A stretch of DNA of 58,705 nt from Roseospira navarrensis (GCF_009601025.1 NZ_WIVE01000022.1:1-58705); one strand, 5' to 3'; positions 16,390-26,154 are shown, numbered from the stretch's first letter. Program-made: numbers and translations. The notes: a model not told the origin generated them from the letters alone.

Positions 16390-17192
16390 GCGGGGTCCCG
16401 GCGCGGCTGCCGCCACGCATGGGCCAGGAACCCGATGCCGGCCAGGATCATCGGCACCGACAGGATCTGTCCCATGGTCGCGAGGCCGAACAGATGGCCG
16501 AGCTGGGGATCGGGCTCGCGCGCGAACTCGACCAGAACACGGGAAACCCCGTAGCCGATCATGAACACGCCGATCAGGCTGCCCGGCCGGAAGCGGACCG
16601 CCGGCACCCGCCACAGCACCGCCAGGATGACGAACAGCAGCAGCCCCTCCAGCGCGGCCTCGTAGAGCTGGCTGGGGTGGCGCGGCAGACCCAGGGGATC
16701 GGTCGGGAACACCATGGACCACGGCAGGTCCGGGGCCGGGCGGCCGTACAGCTCGGCGTTCACGAAGTTCGCCAGCCGCCCGAAGAACAGGCCCACGGGC
16801 GCCGCGCAGGCGATGATGTCGCCCATGGAGAGAATCGGAATGCGATGGCGGCGGCCGAACAGGATGACGGCCGCGATCACCCCCAGAAATCCGCCGTGGA
16901 AGGACATGCCGCCCTGCCAGACCATGGCGACTTCCAGCGGGTGCGACAGGTAATAGCCGGGATTGTAGAACAGCACGTAGCCAAGCCGCCCGCCCAGCAC
17001 CACGCCCAGGGTGGCCCAGACCAGGAAGTCGTCGGCGCGCTCGCCGGGCAGCACGGCCGGCGGCGCCTGGCCCAGCCGGCGGACGTACCACCAGCCCAGC
17101 AGCAGGCCGGCGATATAGGCCAGGGCATACCAGCGGATCGCCAGCGGTCCCAGCTCGAACGCGATGGGATCGATCATCGGAAACGGCAGCAC
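16386..17192 (-). CDS. lgt: Prolipoprotein diacylglyceryl transferase
   Basis: This 268-residue polytopic inner-membrane enzyme transfers diacylglycerol from phosphatidylglycerol to the lipobox Cys. The family signature is seen as GLFFGRLANFVNAELYGRP near residue 130, and the N terminus reads IAFELGPLAIRWYALAYIAG. At least seven hydrophobic helices are visible. It is the first tightly spaced gene of lgt-midA-pgeF-lipoprotein. The ABC-2 permease lies 30 bp upstream on the same strand. Confidence 0.95.
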   Translation of the reverse strand: MLPFPMIDPIAFELGPLAIRWYALAYIAGLLLGWWYVRRLGQAPPAVLPGERADDFLVWATLGVVLGGRLGYVLFYNPGYYLSHPLEVAMVWQGGMSFHGGFLGVIAAVILFGRRHRIPILSMGDIIACAAPVGLFFGRLANFVNAELYGRPAPDLPWSMVFPTDPLGLPRHPSQLYEAALEGLLLFVILAVLWRVPAVRFRPGSLIGVFMIGYGVSRVLVEFAREPDPQLGHLFGLATMGQILSVPMILAGIGFLAHAWRQPRRDPA

Positions 17193-17222
17193 GGCGCGGC
17201 CCCCCTCGGCCTTCTCTCGACG

Positions 17223-18077
17223 TCAGGCCTTGAGCTTGTAGCCCGACCGCAGCATCCCATAGCCCACGGCCAGCAGCAGGGCGTTGGTCAGCCCAACCAC
17301 CACCAGCCCGACCATGGGCAACGCGTCGTCATGCCCGATGAAGCCGTAGCGGAAGCCGTCGATCATATAGAAGAACGGGTTGATGTGAGCCACGATCTGC
17401 ATGTTCTCGGGCAGCCGGTCGATCGAATAGAACGTGCCCGACAGGAACGACAGCGGGGTGACGATGAAGTTGGTCACGGCCGCCATGTGGTCGAACTTGT
17501 CCGCCCAGATGCCCGCGATGATGCCCAGCAGCGACAGCATCATGGACGCCCCGATGGCGTGGAACAGGATGAAACCCACGTTGTGCACGTGGATGGTCAC
17601 GAAGAACGCCATGGCGACCAGCACGGCCACGCCGACCACCAGGCCACGGCTGATCCCGCCAAGGGCATAGGCGGCCAGGATCTCCCCACCTGACAGCGGC
17701 GGCATCAGCACGTCCACGATGTTGCCCTGGACCTTGGAGATGATGACCGACGACGAGGTGTTGGCGAAGGCGTTCTGGACCATCGCCATCATGATGAGGC
17801 CCGGCGCCAGGAACTCCATGAACGAGATGCCCGGCACGTGCTGGGCCACGTCCCGCCCCAGGGCCAGAACGAAGATCGCCAGGAAGATGAGGGTGGTGAC
17901 GATGGGCGCCATGATGGTCTGCATGTAGACCTTCAGGAAGCGGCGCACCTCCTTGAGGTACAGCTCCCAGGTGCCGCGCCAGTTGACCGCGCCGATGTGG
18001 CGCGGCGGCGGAAGGGTGTCACGGTCGATCTTGGCGCCATCGCGCACGGAGAGGCTCCTGTAAACATTTTGGGGCAT
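17223..18077 (-). CDS. ABC-2 type transporter permease
   Basis: The 284-residue protein has a cytoplasmic N terminus (about 45 residues) and then six hydrophobic helices, with the ABC-2 signature FLAPGLIMMAMVQNAFANTSS and the late IDRLPENMQIVAHINPFFYMIDGFRYG segment. It resembles YadH-type export permeases. It would work as a dimer with a separate ATPase, but no ATPase gene lies beside it. The substrate is unknown. It lies 30 bp upstream of lgt and could share a transcript with it. Confidence 0.88.
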   Translation of the reverse strand: MPQNVYRSLSVRDGAKIDRDTLPPPRHIGAVNWRGTWELYLKEVRRFLKVYMQTIMAPIVTTLIFLAIFVLALGRDVAQHVPGISFMEFLAPGLIMMAMVQNAFANTSSSVIISKVQGNIVDVLMPPLSGGEILAAYALGGISRGLVVGVAVLVAMAFFVTIHVHNVGFILFHAIGASMMLSLLGIIAGIWADKFDHMAAVTNFIVTPLSFLSGTFYSIDRLPENMQIVAHINPFFYMIDGFRYGFIGHDDALPMVGLVVVGLTNALLLAVGYGMLRSGYKLKA

Positions 18078-18123
18078 GTCGGCTGTTTAGGCCCGGCGGG
18101 CCGTCGGCGCAAGGGATGCGACG

Positions 18124-18810
18124 ATGACGGTTGGTCATGGTCCGGCCCGGGCCCTGCGTGCTATCTGGGCCGTCATGCGGTCACGGCAAGAGAAGAAACG
18201 GCGCCCCTCCGATCCGGAGCGCCCGGCGGAGGACCCGAACCGGCGCCCGCGCGCGCCGCGGAAGGTCTCGGCCCCATCGCTTGAGAACGCGGCCGTGTTC
18301 TACCTGCAACGGTTCTCGGCCAGTTCGGAGCGCCTGCGTCGGGTCCTGTGGCGGCGGGTGGAGCGCTCGGCCCGCATCCACCCGGACGTGGACCGGGCGG
18401 CGGCGGCCGCGTGGATCGACGCCATCGTGGAGAAGTTCGAGCGCCTCGGCCTGCTGGACGACGCGAAACACGCCGAGACCAAGGCCGGCGCCCTGTTCCG
18501 CCGGGGCGACTCGCGCCGGGCCATCGCCGCGCGTCTGCGCGCCGACGGCGTGGACCGCGACACGGTGGACACCGCGCTGGAGGCCCTGGAGGAGCACGCC
18601 CCCGATCCGGACCTTGCGGCCGCCGCGACCCTCGCCCGACGCAAGCGGCTGGGTCCCTATCGGTCGTGCGCCGCCGCCCGCGCCGAGCACCGCCAGCGCG
18701 ACATGGCGGCGCTGGCCCGCAAGGGATTCGCGCCCTCGGTGGCCCTGGCCGTGCTGGACGCCGAGGACGTGGCGGCGCTGGAAGCGCAACTCGCAGAGGA
18801 TCAGGCGTGA
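18124..18810 (+). CDS. recX: RecX regulatory protein
   Basis: The 228-residue protein matches RecX, which caps or slows RecA filament growth. It has the three-helix RecX repeats: SLENAAVFYLQRFSASSERL, FERLGLLDDAKHAETKAG, and GDSRRAIAARLRADGVDRDT, then a diverged last repeat. A basic tail of about 55 residues precedes the domain. An AAGGGA ribosome site 7 nt before 18124 supports this start, although MRSRQEKK at 18175 is possible. recA is not nearby. A GCAGGC-GTGA-GCCTGC hairpin at 18870-18885 lies after the gene and may terminate it. Confidence 0.85.
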   Translation: MTVGHGPARALRAIWAVMRSRQEKKRRPSDPERPAEDPNRRPRAPRKVSAPSLENAAVFYLQRFSASSERLRRVLWRRVERSARIHPDVDRAAAAAWIDAIVEKFERLGLLDDAKHAETKAGALFRRGDSRRAIAARLRADGVDRDTVDTALEALEEHAPDPDLAAAATLARRKRLGPYRSCAAARAEHRQRDMAALARKGFAPSVALAVLDAEDVAALEAQLAEDQA

Positions 18811-18933
18811 TCGGGGGGCGCCTCCCCTACCGATCGTTGCGCAGACAGGCTCAGGACGATAGTTTGCCGGCAGGCGTGAGCCTGCGCCTTAGGGAAACAC
18901 CTGCGCGCACCGATCCCAGCACAAGCGGCCGTC

Positions 18934-20100
18934 ATGCCCCCCATCACCAAGGCCACCCTGAAACAGCAGATCGCCGATCTCTGCTTCCCCCCTGTCCTGG
19001 ACGGCGAAACCGAGGCGCGCTCCCGGGAGACGCTCGATCTGGCCACGGCCGGACCGGCCATCGCCAAGGGGGCCACAGAAGGGTCGCGCGCGTTCTACAA
19101 CACGGACCTGATGGCGCTGCTGTCCCTCATCATGGGCAGCCGAGAGAACGACGGGACGTATCATTGGGCGCTGGCCCAACTGTTCATCTTTCTCGCGCAG
19201 GTCCACGATCCCCGGCATGACCTTCTGGAACGGCTGGCCGAACACTGGGCCTGGTGTCTGGAGGACGCGGACACCCCCACGCGCCAGACGCTGGAGGGCG
19301 CGGGCCTGGGGTCGGACACGCTGGAGCAGGTCCGCCACTACGCGAAAAAAGTCCGGCGGGCGCGCAGCACGCTGTATCCCCGCGCCCGCCAGCAGACCAA
19401 CTCCCGAACCTATCTGACGGCGGCGCTCGGCCTGGACGCAGACGGTCACGGGCAAGCGCCCGACCCGATCCCCGAAGACGCGACTTTCGTGGTGCTCGGC
19501 ACCTGTTTCGCGCGCAACATCCACACGGCCTTTCAGGACCGGGGCATCGCCAGCCACCATGTCGCGCTGGCGGAGGAAAACCCGGCCGAGGCCCAGTTCG
19601 CGGCGCTCGCCGCCCGTCAGGATACGGCCCGACTGATCCGGACAGGCACCCCCTGCGTCATTCTCACCCTGGGGTTCGCCGAGACCCGCCCCATCGACGG
19701 CGAGCAACGCCGGTCCGGCCGCCTGTCGCGCTTCAGCACGCCGGAGCATGTGGCGGACCGGATCGTGCAGGGGGTTCGGGCGCTGAGGGCGCTCAATCCG
19801 GCCGTGCGCATCTTCATCACGGTGTCGCCCGTGCCGCTGGAGGGCACGGCCTCCGCGTTCAGCGTGTTCGAAGCGAACGCCGTGTCCAAATCCATCGTGC
19901 GCTACGCCGTCGCCCTGGCCGGCGAGGAGGAGCCCGGGTTCACCTACTTCCCCAGCTACGAGATCGTCACCCAGATCGCGCCCGCCCTGGGCCTCAGCGG
20001 CTTCGGCGGCGACGACGGCCACCCGCGCCACGTGGACAAGGCGCTGGTGGCGTTCATCTGCGGCCTGTTCCTGGAGACCTATTGCCCCTGGGCGGCCTAA
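18934..20100 (+). CDS. GSCFA-domain protein
   Basis: This 388-residue protein has an all-helical N-terminal region of about 150 residues, with no family I recognise, and a C-terminal GSCFA domain (SGNH-hydrolase-like). The name-giving motif appears as GTCFARN near residue 189, so the usual nucleophile-position Ser is Thr. Later blocks are [28 protein letters not shown] and [17 protein letters not shown] proteins are linked to polysaccharide or capsule modification, and a CapD-type gene lies about 2 kb away. The stop overlaps the dut stop on the opposite strand (CTAA). Confidence 0.8.
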   Translation: MPPITKATLKQQIADLCFPPVLDGETEARSRETLDLATAGPAIAKGATEGSRAFYNTDLMALLSLIMGSRENDGTYHWALAQLFIFLAQVHDPRHDLLERLAEHWAWCLEDADTPTRQTLEGAGLGSDTLEQVRHYAKKVRRARSTLYPRARQQTNSRTYLTAALGLDADGHGQAPDPIPEDATFVVLGTCFARNIHTAFQDRGIASHHVALAEENPAEAQFAALAARQDTARLIRTGTPCVILTLGFAETRPIDGEQRRSGRLSRFSTPEHVADRIVQGVRALRALNPAVRIFITVSPVPLEGTASAFSVFEANAVSKSIVRYAVALAGEEEPGFTYFPSYEIVTQIAPALGLSGFGGDDGHPRHVDKALVAFICGLFLETYCPWAA

Positions 20101-20576
20101 AGCGGATCCGACCTCGGCGTCCGGCCCGTGCCCGTGGAGCCGAAGCCGCCGGACCCGCGCGGGCTGTCGGGCAGGATCTCCACCGGCTCCCAGGCCACCC
20201 GCGTGACCGGCGCGACGACAAGTTGGGCGACGCGCATGCCCCGGCTCACCGTCACGGCCTCCGGACCGTGGTTGACCAGGATCACGCCCACCTCGCCGCG
20301 ATAGTCCGCGTCGATGGTGCCGGGCGCGTTCAGCACCGTGACCCCGTGCCGCGCCGCCAGTCCGGAGCGCGGCCGAACCTGGGCTTCGTGCGTGGCCGGC
20401 AGGGCAAGGGCGATGCCGGTGGGGATGGTGGCGAAGGCCCCGGGGGTCAGAACCACATCCTCCGCGACCGCAGCCAGCAGATCCAGGCCCGCCGCACCCG
20501 CCGTGGCATAGGCCGGCAGGTCCAGATCCTCGGCGCCCGGCAGACGGCGGATGGGAACGCTCAGGGAGCCGGTCAT
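20097..20576 (-). CDS. dut: Deoxyuridine 5'-triphosphate nucleotidohydrolase (dUTPase)
   Basis: This 159-residue trimeric dUTPase hydrolyses dUTP to dUMP and pyrophosphate. All five motifs are visible: [10 protein letters not shown] (1), RPRSGLA (2), [19 protein letters not shown] (3), [10 protein letters not shown] (4) and the C-terminal arm [10 protein letters not shown] (5). The start ATG overlaps the coaBC stop (ATGA), so the two genes are coupled, as often in alphaproteobacteria. Confidence 0.96.
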   Translation of the reverse strand: MTGSLSVPIRRLPGAEDLDLPAYATAGAAGLDLLAAVAEDVVLTPGAFATIPTGIALALPATHEAQVRPRSGLAARHGVTVLNAPGTIDADYRGEVGVILVNHGPEAVTVSRGMRVAQLVVAPVTRVAWEPVEILPDSPRGSGGFGSTGTGRTPRSDPL

Positions 20577-21790
20577 GCCGCCGGCCCCAGGGCGTCGGCG
20601 ATGCGGGCGGCAAGGCCCCGACCCACCTCCGCCTTGGACTGCGCCGGCCAGGACTCCACGCCGTCCGCCGTGATGAGGTGCACGGTGTTGGCATCGCCCC
20701 CGAAGGTGCCCGTGGCGGCACTCACGTCGTTGGCCAGGATCCAGTCGCAGCCCTTGCGGTCGCGCTTGGCGCGGGCGTGCTCGACCACCTGTTCCGTCTC
20801 GGCGGCGAAACCCACCACGAGCCCCGGCCGGCCCTCGCCCGCCTGGGACAGCGTGGCGAGAATATCCGGGTTCTCGGTGAGGGACAGGGCCAGCGCGTCC
20901 CCTCCCGACCCCTTCTTGAGCTTCTGGTCGGCCGCGTCCGCGACCCGCCAGTCCGCCACGGCGGCGGCGCAGACCACCACATCCACGGGCAGGGTCTCGC
21001 GGCAGGCGGCCAGCATGTCCCGGGCGCTCTCCACATGCATCGCCCGCACCCCCGGCGGATCGGGCAGCGTGACCGGCCCCGTCACCAGCGTGACCTCGGC
21101 CCCCAACGCGGCCAGGGCCGCCGCGATGGCGTGGCCCTGCTTGCCGGAGCTGCGGTTGGCGATGTAGCGCACCGGGTCGATGGGCTCGTGCGTCGGTCCG
21201 CTGGTGACCAGGGCGCGGCGGCCCTTCAGCGGCTGGTCCGGTCCCGTCAGGGCGCGTTCGATGGCCTCCAGGATGGCGGCCGGCTCCGCCATGCGGCCCG
21301 GCCCGTATTCGCCGCAGGCCATATCGCCCGAGTCCGGGCCGACCACCGCGATCCCGCGCGTCCGCAGCAGGTCCATGTTCGCGCGGGTCGCGGGATGCTC
21401 CCACATGCGAACATTCATGGCGGGCGCGACCAGCACCGGCGTGTCGGTCGCCAGCAGCACCGTCGAGGCCAGATCGTCCGCCAGCCCGTGGGCCATGCGG
21501 GCCAGGATGTTGGCGGTCGCCGGCGCCACCACCAGCAGGTCGGCGTCCCGCGAGAGCTGGATGTGCCCCATCTCCGCCTCGTCGGTCAGCGAGAACAGGT
21601 CGGTGTAGACCTTGTCCTCGGTCAGCGCCGACAGGGACAGGGGGGTGACGAACTGGTGCGCGGACCCGGTCATGACGGCGCGCACGGCGGCGCCGCGCTC
21701 ACGCAGGCGGCGGACAAGCTCCAGCGCCTTGTAGGCGGCGATCCCGCCCGAGACGATCAGCAGAATGCGGCGGCCGTTCAGGGAGGACAT
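20573..21790 (-). CDS. coaBC: Bifunctional phosphopantothenoylcysteine decarboxylase / phosphopantothenate-cysteine ligase
   Basis: This 405-residue fusion enzyme carries out two steps of coenzyme A synthesis. The N-terminal CoaC flavoprotein domain has [15 protein letters not shown], the active-site [26 protein letters not shown] and the substrate clamp [13 protein letters not shown]. The C-terminal CoaB domain starts near residue 190 with [20 protein letters not shown] and includes FAAETE and a Lys-rich KLKKGS loop. It is upstream of and coupled to dut. Confidence 0.96.
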   Translation of the reverse strand: MSSLNGRRILLIVSGGIAAYKALELVRRLRERGAAVRAVMTGSAHQFVTPLSLSALTEDKVYTDLFSLTDEAEMGHIQLSRDADLLVVAPATANILARMAHGLADDLASTVLLATDTPVLVAPAMNVRMWEHPATRANMDLLRTRGIAVVGPDSGDMACGEYGPGRMAEPAAILEAIERALTGPDQPLKGRRALVTSGPTHEPIDPVRYIANRSSGKQGHAIAAALAALGAEVTLVTGPVTLPDPPGVRAMHVESARDMLAACRETLPVDVVVCAAAVADWRVADAADQKLKKGSGGDALALSLTENPDILATLSQAGEGRPGLVVGFAAETEQVVEHARAKRDRKGCDWILANDVSAATGTFGGDANTVHLITADGVESWPAQSKAEVGRGLAARIADALGPAA

Positions 21791-21939
21791 GGCGAAGGCT
21801 CCGGTCGGGGACGCGCGGTCGCGGTCCGGCGACGAAAGGTAGGCAGAAGCGAGAGCGGAGACAAGGGCGCCGCCGATGGAGCGTTCGAGGCCCCGACAGC
21901 CGCCGCACCACCCGCCGCCGGGCCACGGCCGCCCCGGGC

Positions 21940-23880
21940 CTATCCCACGCTGACCGTATCCTCGCTGCCGTGAGCGCCCGCCATCATCGCCGGGCAGTCG
22001 TCACGGCGCGGCTGGTAGTCCTCCACCAGCTCCCGCAGAACCCCAAGGGCGTCGGGCTCGTCGCCCTGGGCGGACAGCAGGGCCAGCTTTTCCAGCGACG
22101 CCTTCAGGCGGGCATCATCCACGCGCCGGGGGCTGGCCACCAGAATGCCGTCGCGGCCGGTATCCACCAGCGGTTCGCCGCCATGGAAGACCTCTTCGTA
22201 CAGCTTCTCGCCCGGCCGCAACCCGGTGTAGACGATGCTCACGTCCTCGTCCACGCGCCGCCCCGACAGCCGGATCATGTTGCGCGCCAGATCGGCGATA
22301 CGGATCGGCTTGCCCATGTCCAGCACGAAGACATGGCCCCGATAGGACGCCTGATCCTCGCCCAGGGCGGCGGCCTGGAGCACCAGTTCCACCGCCTCGG
22401 CGATGGTCATGAAATAGCGGCTGACCTCGGGATGGGTCACGGTCAGGGGACCGCCCTTCTCCAACTGGCGCTGGAACAGCGGCACGACGGACCCGGTCGA
22501 GCCCAGCACGTTGCCAAAGCGGACCGACATGAAGCGCGGTCCCTGCGCCCCGCCCGTGCCGAGCAGGTCCAGCGCCTGACAGTACTGCTCGGCCACTCGC
22601 TTCGTGGCGCCCATGACGTTGGTCGGATTCACGGCCTTGTCGGTCGAGATCATCACCATGGCCGCCACGCCGTGGCGGCGGCAGGCGTCGGCCACGTTGC
22701 GGGTGCCCAGGATGTTGGTCTTGACGCCTTCCAGCGGCTGCTCTTCCACGATCGGCACATGCTTGAGCGCGGCGGCGTGGAAGACCAGATCGGGCCGTTC
22801 GGCCGCGAACACCTGATCGATCCGCCCCCGGTCGCGGACATCCACGATCAGGGACAAGCGCGACAGATCGGGCGCGCGATCCTGCATCTCCTGGTCGATG
22901 GAATAGAGGGCGTATTCGCTGACATCGGCCAGCACCAGATGGGCAGGCCCCAGGGCCGCGATCTGCCGCGTCAGTTCCGAGCCGATGCTGCCCCCCGCCC
23001 CGGTGACCAGAACGCGGCGCCCGCCGACCAGCCGGCGCATGCTGTCGCGGTCCAGGGTGCGCTGCTCGCGGCCCAGCAGGTCCTCAATGGCGACGGCGCG
23101 CACGTTCAGCACGTCCTCGGCGTGACCATCCCGGAAGTCCACCAGACGCGGAATCCGCACCATGGTGATGCCGCAGGCCTCGACGCCCTTCATCAGGGCC
23201 AGGGCGGTGTCTCGGTCGAAGTCTCGGGTCAGCACCAGATGTTCGGGTTTGCGCGCCCCCAGTTCGGCACACACCTTCTCCAGGTCCTGCAGCCGGCCCA
23301 ATACGATCTTGCCGTGGATGCTGAGGCCCACGCGCTTGGTCTTGTCCGACAACAGGCCGACGACCTCGTAGCTCGCGTGCGAGCGGTTCTGCAGGGCGCG
23401 GATGAACAGTTCCGCCTCGTCCCCGGCGCCGGCCAGCAGAACTCGCGTCCGGTCGGGTCGCTCCTGCTCCAGAATCCGCTCGAAGCGCCGGTCCTTCATG
23501 GTGCGGTAGACGAACCGCGGCCCGCCCAGCAGGGCCGGCATGACGAACCAGATGATGACGAAGAACGAGCGCGGCAGGGGCTCCAGCCGGTACATCAGGA
23601 ACACGATGACCATGAACATCAGCACGGTCAGGCTGACCGCCCGGATGATCGCGATCAGATCGTTGACCGAGGCATAGCGCCAGACGCCCCGGTACAGGCC
23701 CTGCGTCCGGAGCGCGATGGCCGCCACCGCCACGAACACCACGCCGATGACCAGAAGCTGTTGCGGGTCGTCGTGGTTCAGCAGCCCATCGCCCAGGCGC
23801 AGCCACAACGAGACCACGAAGGCGACGGCGGACATGACGATGTCATGCGCGTAGGCGATATGGGCACGGGGCAGGCGCAC
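21940..23880 (-). CDS. Nucleotide-sugar 4,6-dehydratase/epimerase, CapD/FlaA1/WbpM family
   Basis: The 646-residue protein has four N-terminal membrane helices, then a CoA-binding-like Rossmann region (about 140-270). A UDP-sugar dehydratase domain follows from about residue 285, with VTGAGGSIGSELTRQIAALG and the catalytic segment STDKAVNPTNVMGATKR near residue 410. The family converts UDP-GlcNAc to 4-keto-6-deoxy sugars for O-antigen or capsule. It stands alone on the minus strand, preceded by a 303-bp gene-free stretch, so it is probably transcribed by itself. Confidence 0.93.
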   Translation of the reverse strand: MRLPRAHIAYAHDIVMSAVAFVVSLWLRLGDGLLNHDDPQQLLVIGVVFVAVAAIALRTQGLYRGVWRYASVNDLIAIIRAVSLTVLMFMVIVFLMYRLEPLPRSFFVIIWFVMPALLGGPRFVYRTMKDRRFERILEQERPDRTRVLLAGAGDEAELFIRALQNRSHASYEVVGLLSDKTKRVGLSIHGKIVLGRLQDLEKVCAELGARKPEHLVLTRDFDRDTALALMKGVEACGITMVRIPRLVDFRDGHAEDVLNVRAVAIEDLLGREQRTLDRDSMRRLVGGRRVLVTGAGGSIGSELTRQIAALGPAHLVLADVSEYALYSIDQEMQDRAPDLSRLSLIVDVRDRGRIDQVFAAERPDLVFHAAALKHVPIVEEQPLEGVKTNILGTRNVADACRRHGVAAMVMISTDKAVNPTNVMGATKRVAEQYCQALDLLGTGGAQGPRFMSVRFGNVLGSTGSVVPLFQRQLEKGGPLTVTHPEVSRYFMTIAEAVELVLQAAALGEDQASYRGHVFVLDMGKPIRIADLARNMIRLSGRRVDEDVSIVYTGLRPGEKLYEEVFHGGEPLVDTGRDGILVASPRRVDDARLKASLEKLALLSAQGDEPDALGVLRELVEDYQPRRDDCPAMMAGAHGSEDTVSVG

Positions 23881-24183
23881 GTATGGCTTCTCTTCCGCGA
23901 GACCAGTTCCGGGGGCATCACGGCGTCCCCTGCCAAGCCTTTTATCCCCTTGAGCGGCACCCGACCAGCCTTAACGGGTGGTTCGTTCCGGTAGGGGGCA
24001 AGATCATGCCAGGCCCGGCTTGAAGACACGAATATCAAAATCCATCCGCGATATAAAACCAAAAAGAGTAGACCACCCATTCACGTGGTCGGACTCGACC
24101 AGACCGCCTCGTCCGCGGCAAACGCCCCTGATCCCGAACGCTGCGCCCTTCCCCCTGGAGTCGGGGTTGCGAGTCGGGCATGG
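23881..24183. other. Gene-free stretch between capD-like gene and thpR
   Basis: These 303 bp contain no convincing ORF. The segment 24030-24070 is AT-rich and, on the minus strand, includes TTTTATATCG, a plausible promoter region for the dehydratase gene. A terminator-like hairpin for the thpR unit lies at 24059-24090. Confidence 0.5.
24059..24090 (-). terminator. Possible terminator of the arylesterase-thpR unit
   Basis: Read on the minus strand, GACCAC-N8-GTGGTC (24071-24090) is followed by TACTCTTTTTGG. The stem is only 6 bp and it lies about 94 bp after the thpR stop. Confidence 0.45.
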
Positions 24184-24714
24184 CTAGAGCCCGTAGGCCT
24201 CCAGCATTTCATAGTGCGCACCATCGCGGGTCAGGTGGCTGCGGTACAGCACGACCGCGTCGGCCGTGAAGGGCGGAAAGGCTCGGTCGTTGTGGGCGGC
24301 GATGAACCCTTCCAGGCGGGCCGAGTCGGGATGGCGAAGGCGGGCCAGGGTGACGTGGGGGGTGAACTTGCGGCCTTCCGCCGGAAAACCGGCGCGCTGA
24401 GCGGCGGCCTCGACGCGGCCGTGCAGGTGCATCAGGGCCGGATCGCGCGCGGCCCCGACCCACAGCGTGTGGACCTTGCGGCCCTGCCCGAAGGTGCCGA
24501 TGCCTTGCAAGCGCACGGGTGCGGGGGCCGCCTTCAGGGTGCGCAACGCCCCGTCCAGGTCCTCCCCCCGGGCCGGGTCCACCTCGCCCAGGAAGCGCAG
24601 AGTCAGGTGCAGGTTGTCGGCCTCCACCCAGCGGGCGCCCGGCAGCCCGATGGCCAGGGCCGCGAGTTCGGCGCGCAGGTCCGGCGGCGGCGCTAGTCCG
24701 AGGAACAGCCGCAT
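24184..24714 (-). CDS. thpR: RNA 2',3'-cyclic phosphodiesterase (2'-5' RNA ligase family)
   Basis: The 176-residue 2H-phosphoesterase has both catalytic HxT motifs, in NLHLTLRFLGE near residue 41 and in HVTLARLR near residue 120, and it starts with the typical RLFLGLAPP. The family opens 2',3'-cyclic phosphates on RNA and reversibly joins tRNA halves in vitro. The start overlaps the end of the arylesterase gene by 22 bp, so the two are co-transcribed. Confidence 0.93.
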   Translation of the reverse strand: MRLFLGLAPPPDLRAELAALAIGLPGARWVEADNLHLTLRFLGEVDPARGEDLDGALRTLKAAPAPVRLQGIGTFGQGRKVHTLWVGAARDPALMHLHGRVEAAAQRAGFPAEGRKFTPHVTLARLRHPDSARLEGFIAAHNDRAFPPFTADAVVLYRSHLTRDGAHYEMLEAYGL

Positions 24715-25334
24715 GGGTCCGCCTTTTCCAGCAGCCGTTCGACCTTGGGGAGGATGTTCTCCACCATCACGGACACCCCCTCGGCGGTGGGGTGGATGCC
24801 GTCCGACTGGTTGAGGGCCGGATCGGCCGCCACGCCTTCCAGGAAGAAGGGGTAGAACAGCACGCCGGTGCGCTCAGCGACCTCGGGGAAGACGGTATTG
24901 AAGGCCTCGCCGTAGTCGCGGCCCAGGTTCGGCGGGGCCAGCATGCCGGCGATCATGACCTGGACCTCTTCGGACTTCAGGCGCCGCACGATGGCGGTCA
25001 GGTGCTCGCGCGTCTGCGCCGGGTCGAGCCCGCGCAGGCCGTCGTTGCCGCCCAGGGCCACGATGGCCGCGTCCGGCTCCTCCGCCAGCACCCAGTCCAG
25101 GCGCGCCCGACCGCCCGCCGTGGTGTCGCCCGAGACCCCGGCGTTGAGAACGGTCACCTCGTGGCCCGCATCCCCCAGCGCCTCTTCCAGTTGGACGGGG
25201 AACGCCTTGTCCTGCGGCAGGTTGTAGCCGGCGGTCAGGCTGTCGCCCAGGACCAGGAGCCGCAGCGCCTCCGCCCCGGCCGCCGGGGCGGCCGCCCCAA
25301 CACCCACGGTCAGCACGACGGCCATGACGGCCAT
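24693..25334 (-). CDS. GDSL/SGNH arylesterase (TesA-like), secreted
   Basis: This SGNH esterase is exported by a hydrophobic signal segment (AVMAVVLTVGVGAAAPAAGA). Block I is LLVLGDSLTAGYNLPQ, block II Gly is in NAGVSGDTTAGG, block III is ALGGNDGLRG and block V is SDGIHPTAEG. E. coli TesA (thioesterase/lysophospholipase) has the same layout and neighbours. The start is uncertain: 25334 leaves a normal signal peptide and a divergent promoter region, while 25445 has a GGGAG site but shares its CATG with the ABC gene start and gives an overlong N terminus. It is divergent from the YbbA-YbbP genes, a conserved arrangement. Confidence 0.85.
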   Translation of the reverse strand: MAVMAVVLTVGVGAAAPAAGAEALRLLVLGDSLTAGYNLPQDKAFPVQLEEALGDAGHEVTVLNAGVSGDTTAGGRARLDWVLAEEPDAAIVALGGNDGLRGLDPAQTREHLTAIVRRLKSEEVQVMIAGMLAPPNLGRDYGEAFNTVFPEVAERTGVLFYPFFLEGVAADPALNQSDGIHPTAEGVSVMVENILPKVERLLEKADPCGCSSD

Positions 25335-25443
25335 GACGGCTTTCAACCGGCGGCCCGGATGCCCATGTGTGCGCTGAGGCCGGGCGGGCGCGACCGCCGC
25401 CCACCGCCGCCGATTTCGCGTTTTCCAAGGGTTAGCAAAAACC

Positions 25444-26154
25444 ATGACAGACTCCCAGACGGCCCCGCCGACCATTCGCCTGCGCGACCTCGACCTGACC
25501 CTGACGGGTCCGGCGGACGCGGTCAACATCCTGCGCGGCGTGGATCTGGAGGTGCCCCAGGGCGCCGCCGTCGGGCTTGTCGGGCCGTCCGGCGCGGGCA
25601 AGTCCAGCCTGCTGATGGTCACCGCCGGCCTGCAGCGGCCCACGGCGGGGTCGGTCACGGTGGCGGGTCAGGACCTGGGCACCCTGGACGAGGACGCCCT
25701 GGCCCGCTTCCGGCGCGATCATGTGGGGGTGGTGTTCCAGGGCTTCCACCTGATCCCGACCATGACCGCCGAGGAAAACGTGGCCGTGCCGCTGGAGTTC
25801 GCCGGCCGCAAGGACGCGTTCGACGTGGCCCGGGCGCAGTTGGAAGCGGTCGGGCTGGGCCATCGCCTGGGGCACTATCCGGGCCAACTGTCCGGCGGCG
25901 AGCAGCAGCGTGTTGCGCTCGCCCGCGCCTTCGCGCCCGGCCCCCGCCTTTTGCTGGCGGACGAGCCCACCGGCAACCTGGACGGCGAGACCGGCGCCCT
26001 GGTCATGGACCTGCTGTTCCGCCTGCACGACGAGCAGAAGACGACCCTGATGCTCATCACCCACGATCTGGCGCTGGCCGGGCGCTGCGACCGGGTCATC
26101 CGCATCCAGGACGGCGCCATCACCGAGGATCGCGCCACCCGGGAGGCCGCATGA
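25444..26154 (+). CDS. ABC transporter ATP-binding protein (YbbA/LolD-like)
   Basis: The 236-residue ATPase has Walker A GPSGAGKSS near residue 47, a Q-loop in GVVFQGFHLIPTM, the signature LSGGEQQRVALARA, Walker B LLLADEPTG and the H-loop LMLITHD. The EENVAVPLEFAG segment is typical of the LolD/MacB/YbbA group. It is coupled by ATGA to a large FtsX-like permease, so together they form a type VII ABC system that probably moves lipids or lipoproteins or performs mechanotransmission. A plausible but distant AAGGG lies 12 nt upstream. Confidence 0.93.
   Translation: MTDSQTAPPTIRLRDLDLTLTGPADAVNILRGVDLEVPQGAAVGLVGPSGAGKSSLLMVTAGLQRPTAGSVTVAGQDLGTLDEDALARFRRDHVGVVFQGFHLIPTMTAEENVAVPLEFAGRKDAFDVARAQLEAVGLGHRLGHYPGQLSGGEQQRVALARAFAPGPRLLLADEPTGNLDGETGALVMDLLFRLHDEQKTTLMLITHDLALAGRCDRVIRIQDGAITEDRATREAA

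Noticed and set aside
17223-18077. ABC-2 permease as part of a complete transporter locus
   Set aside because: No ATPase gene lies on either side; the neighbours are lgt and recX, so it is reported as a lone permease.
24519-26150. Upstream in-frame extension of the YbbP permease reading frame
   Set aside because: The extension runs across the arylesterase and YbbA genes and is Arg/Pro-rich noise. The ATG at 26151 overlaps the YbbA stop and begins the membrane protein.
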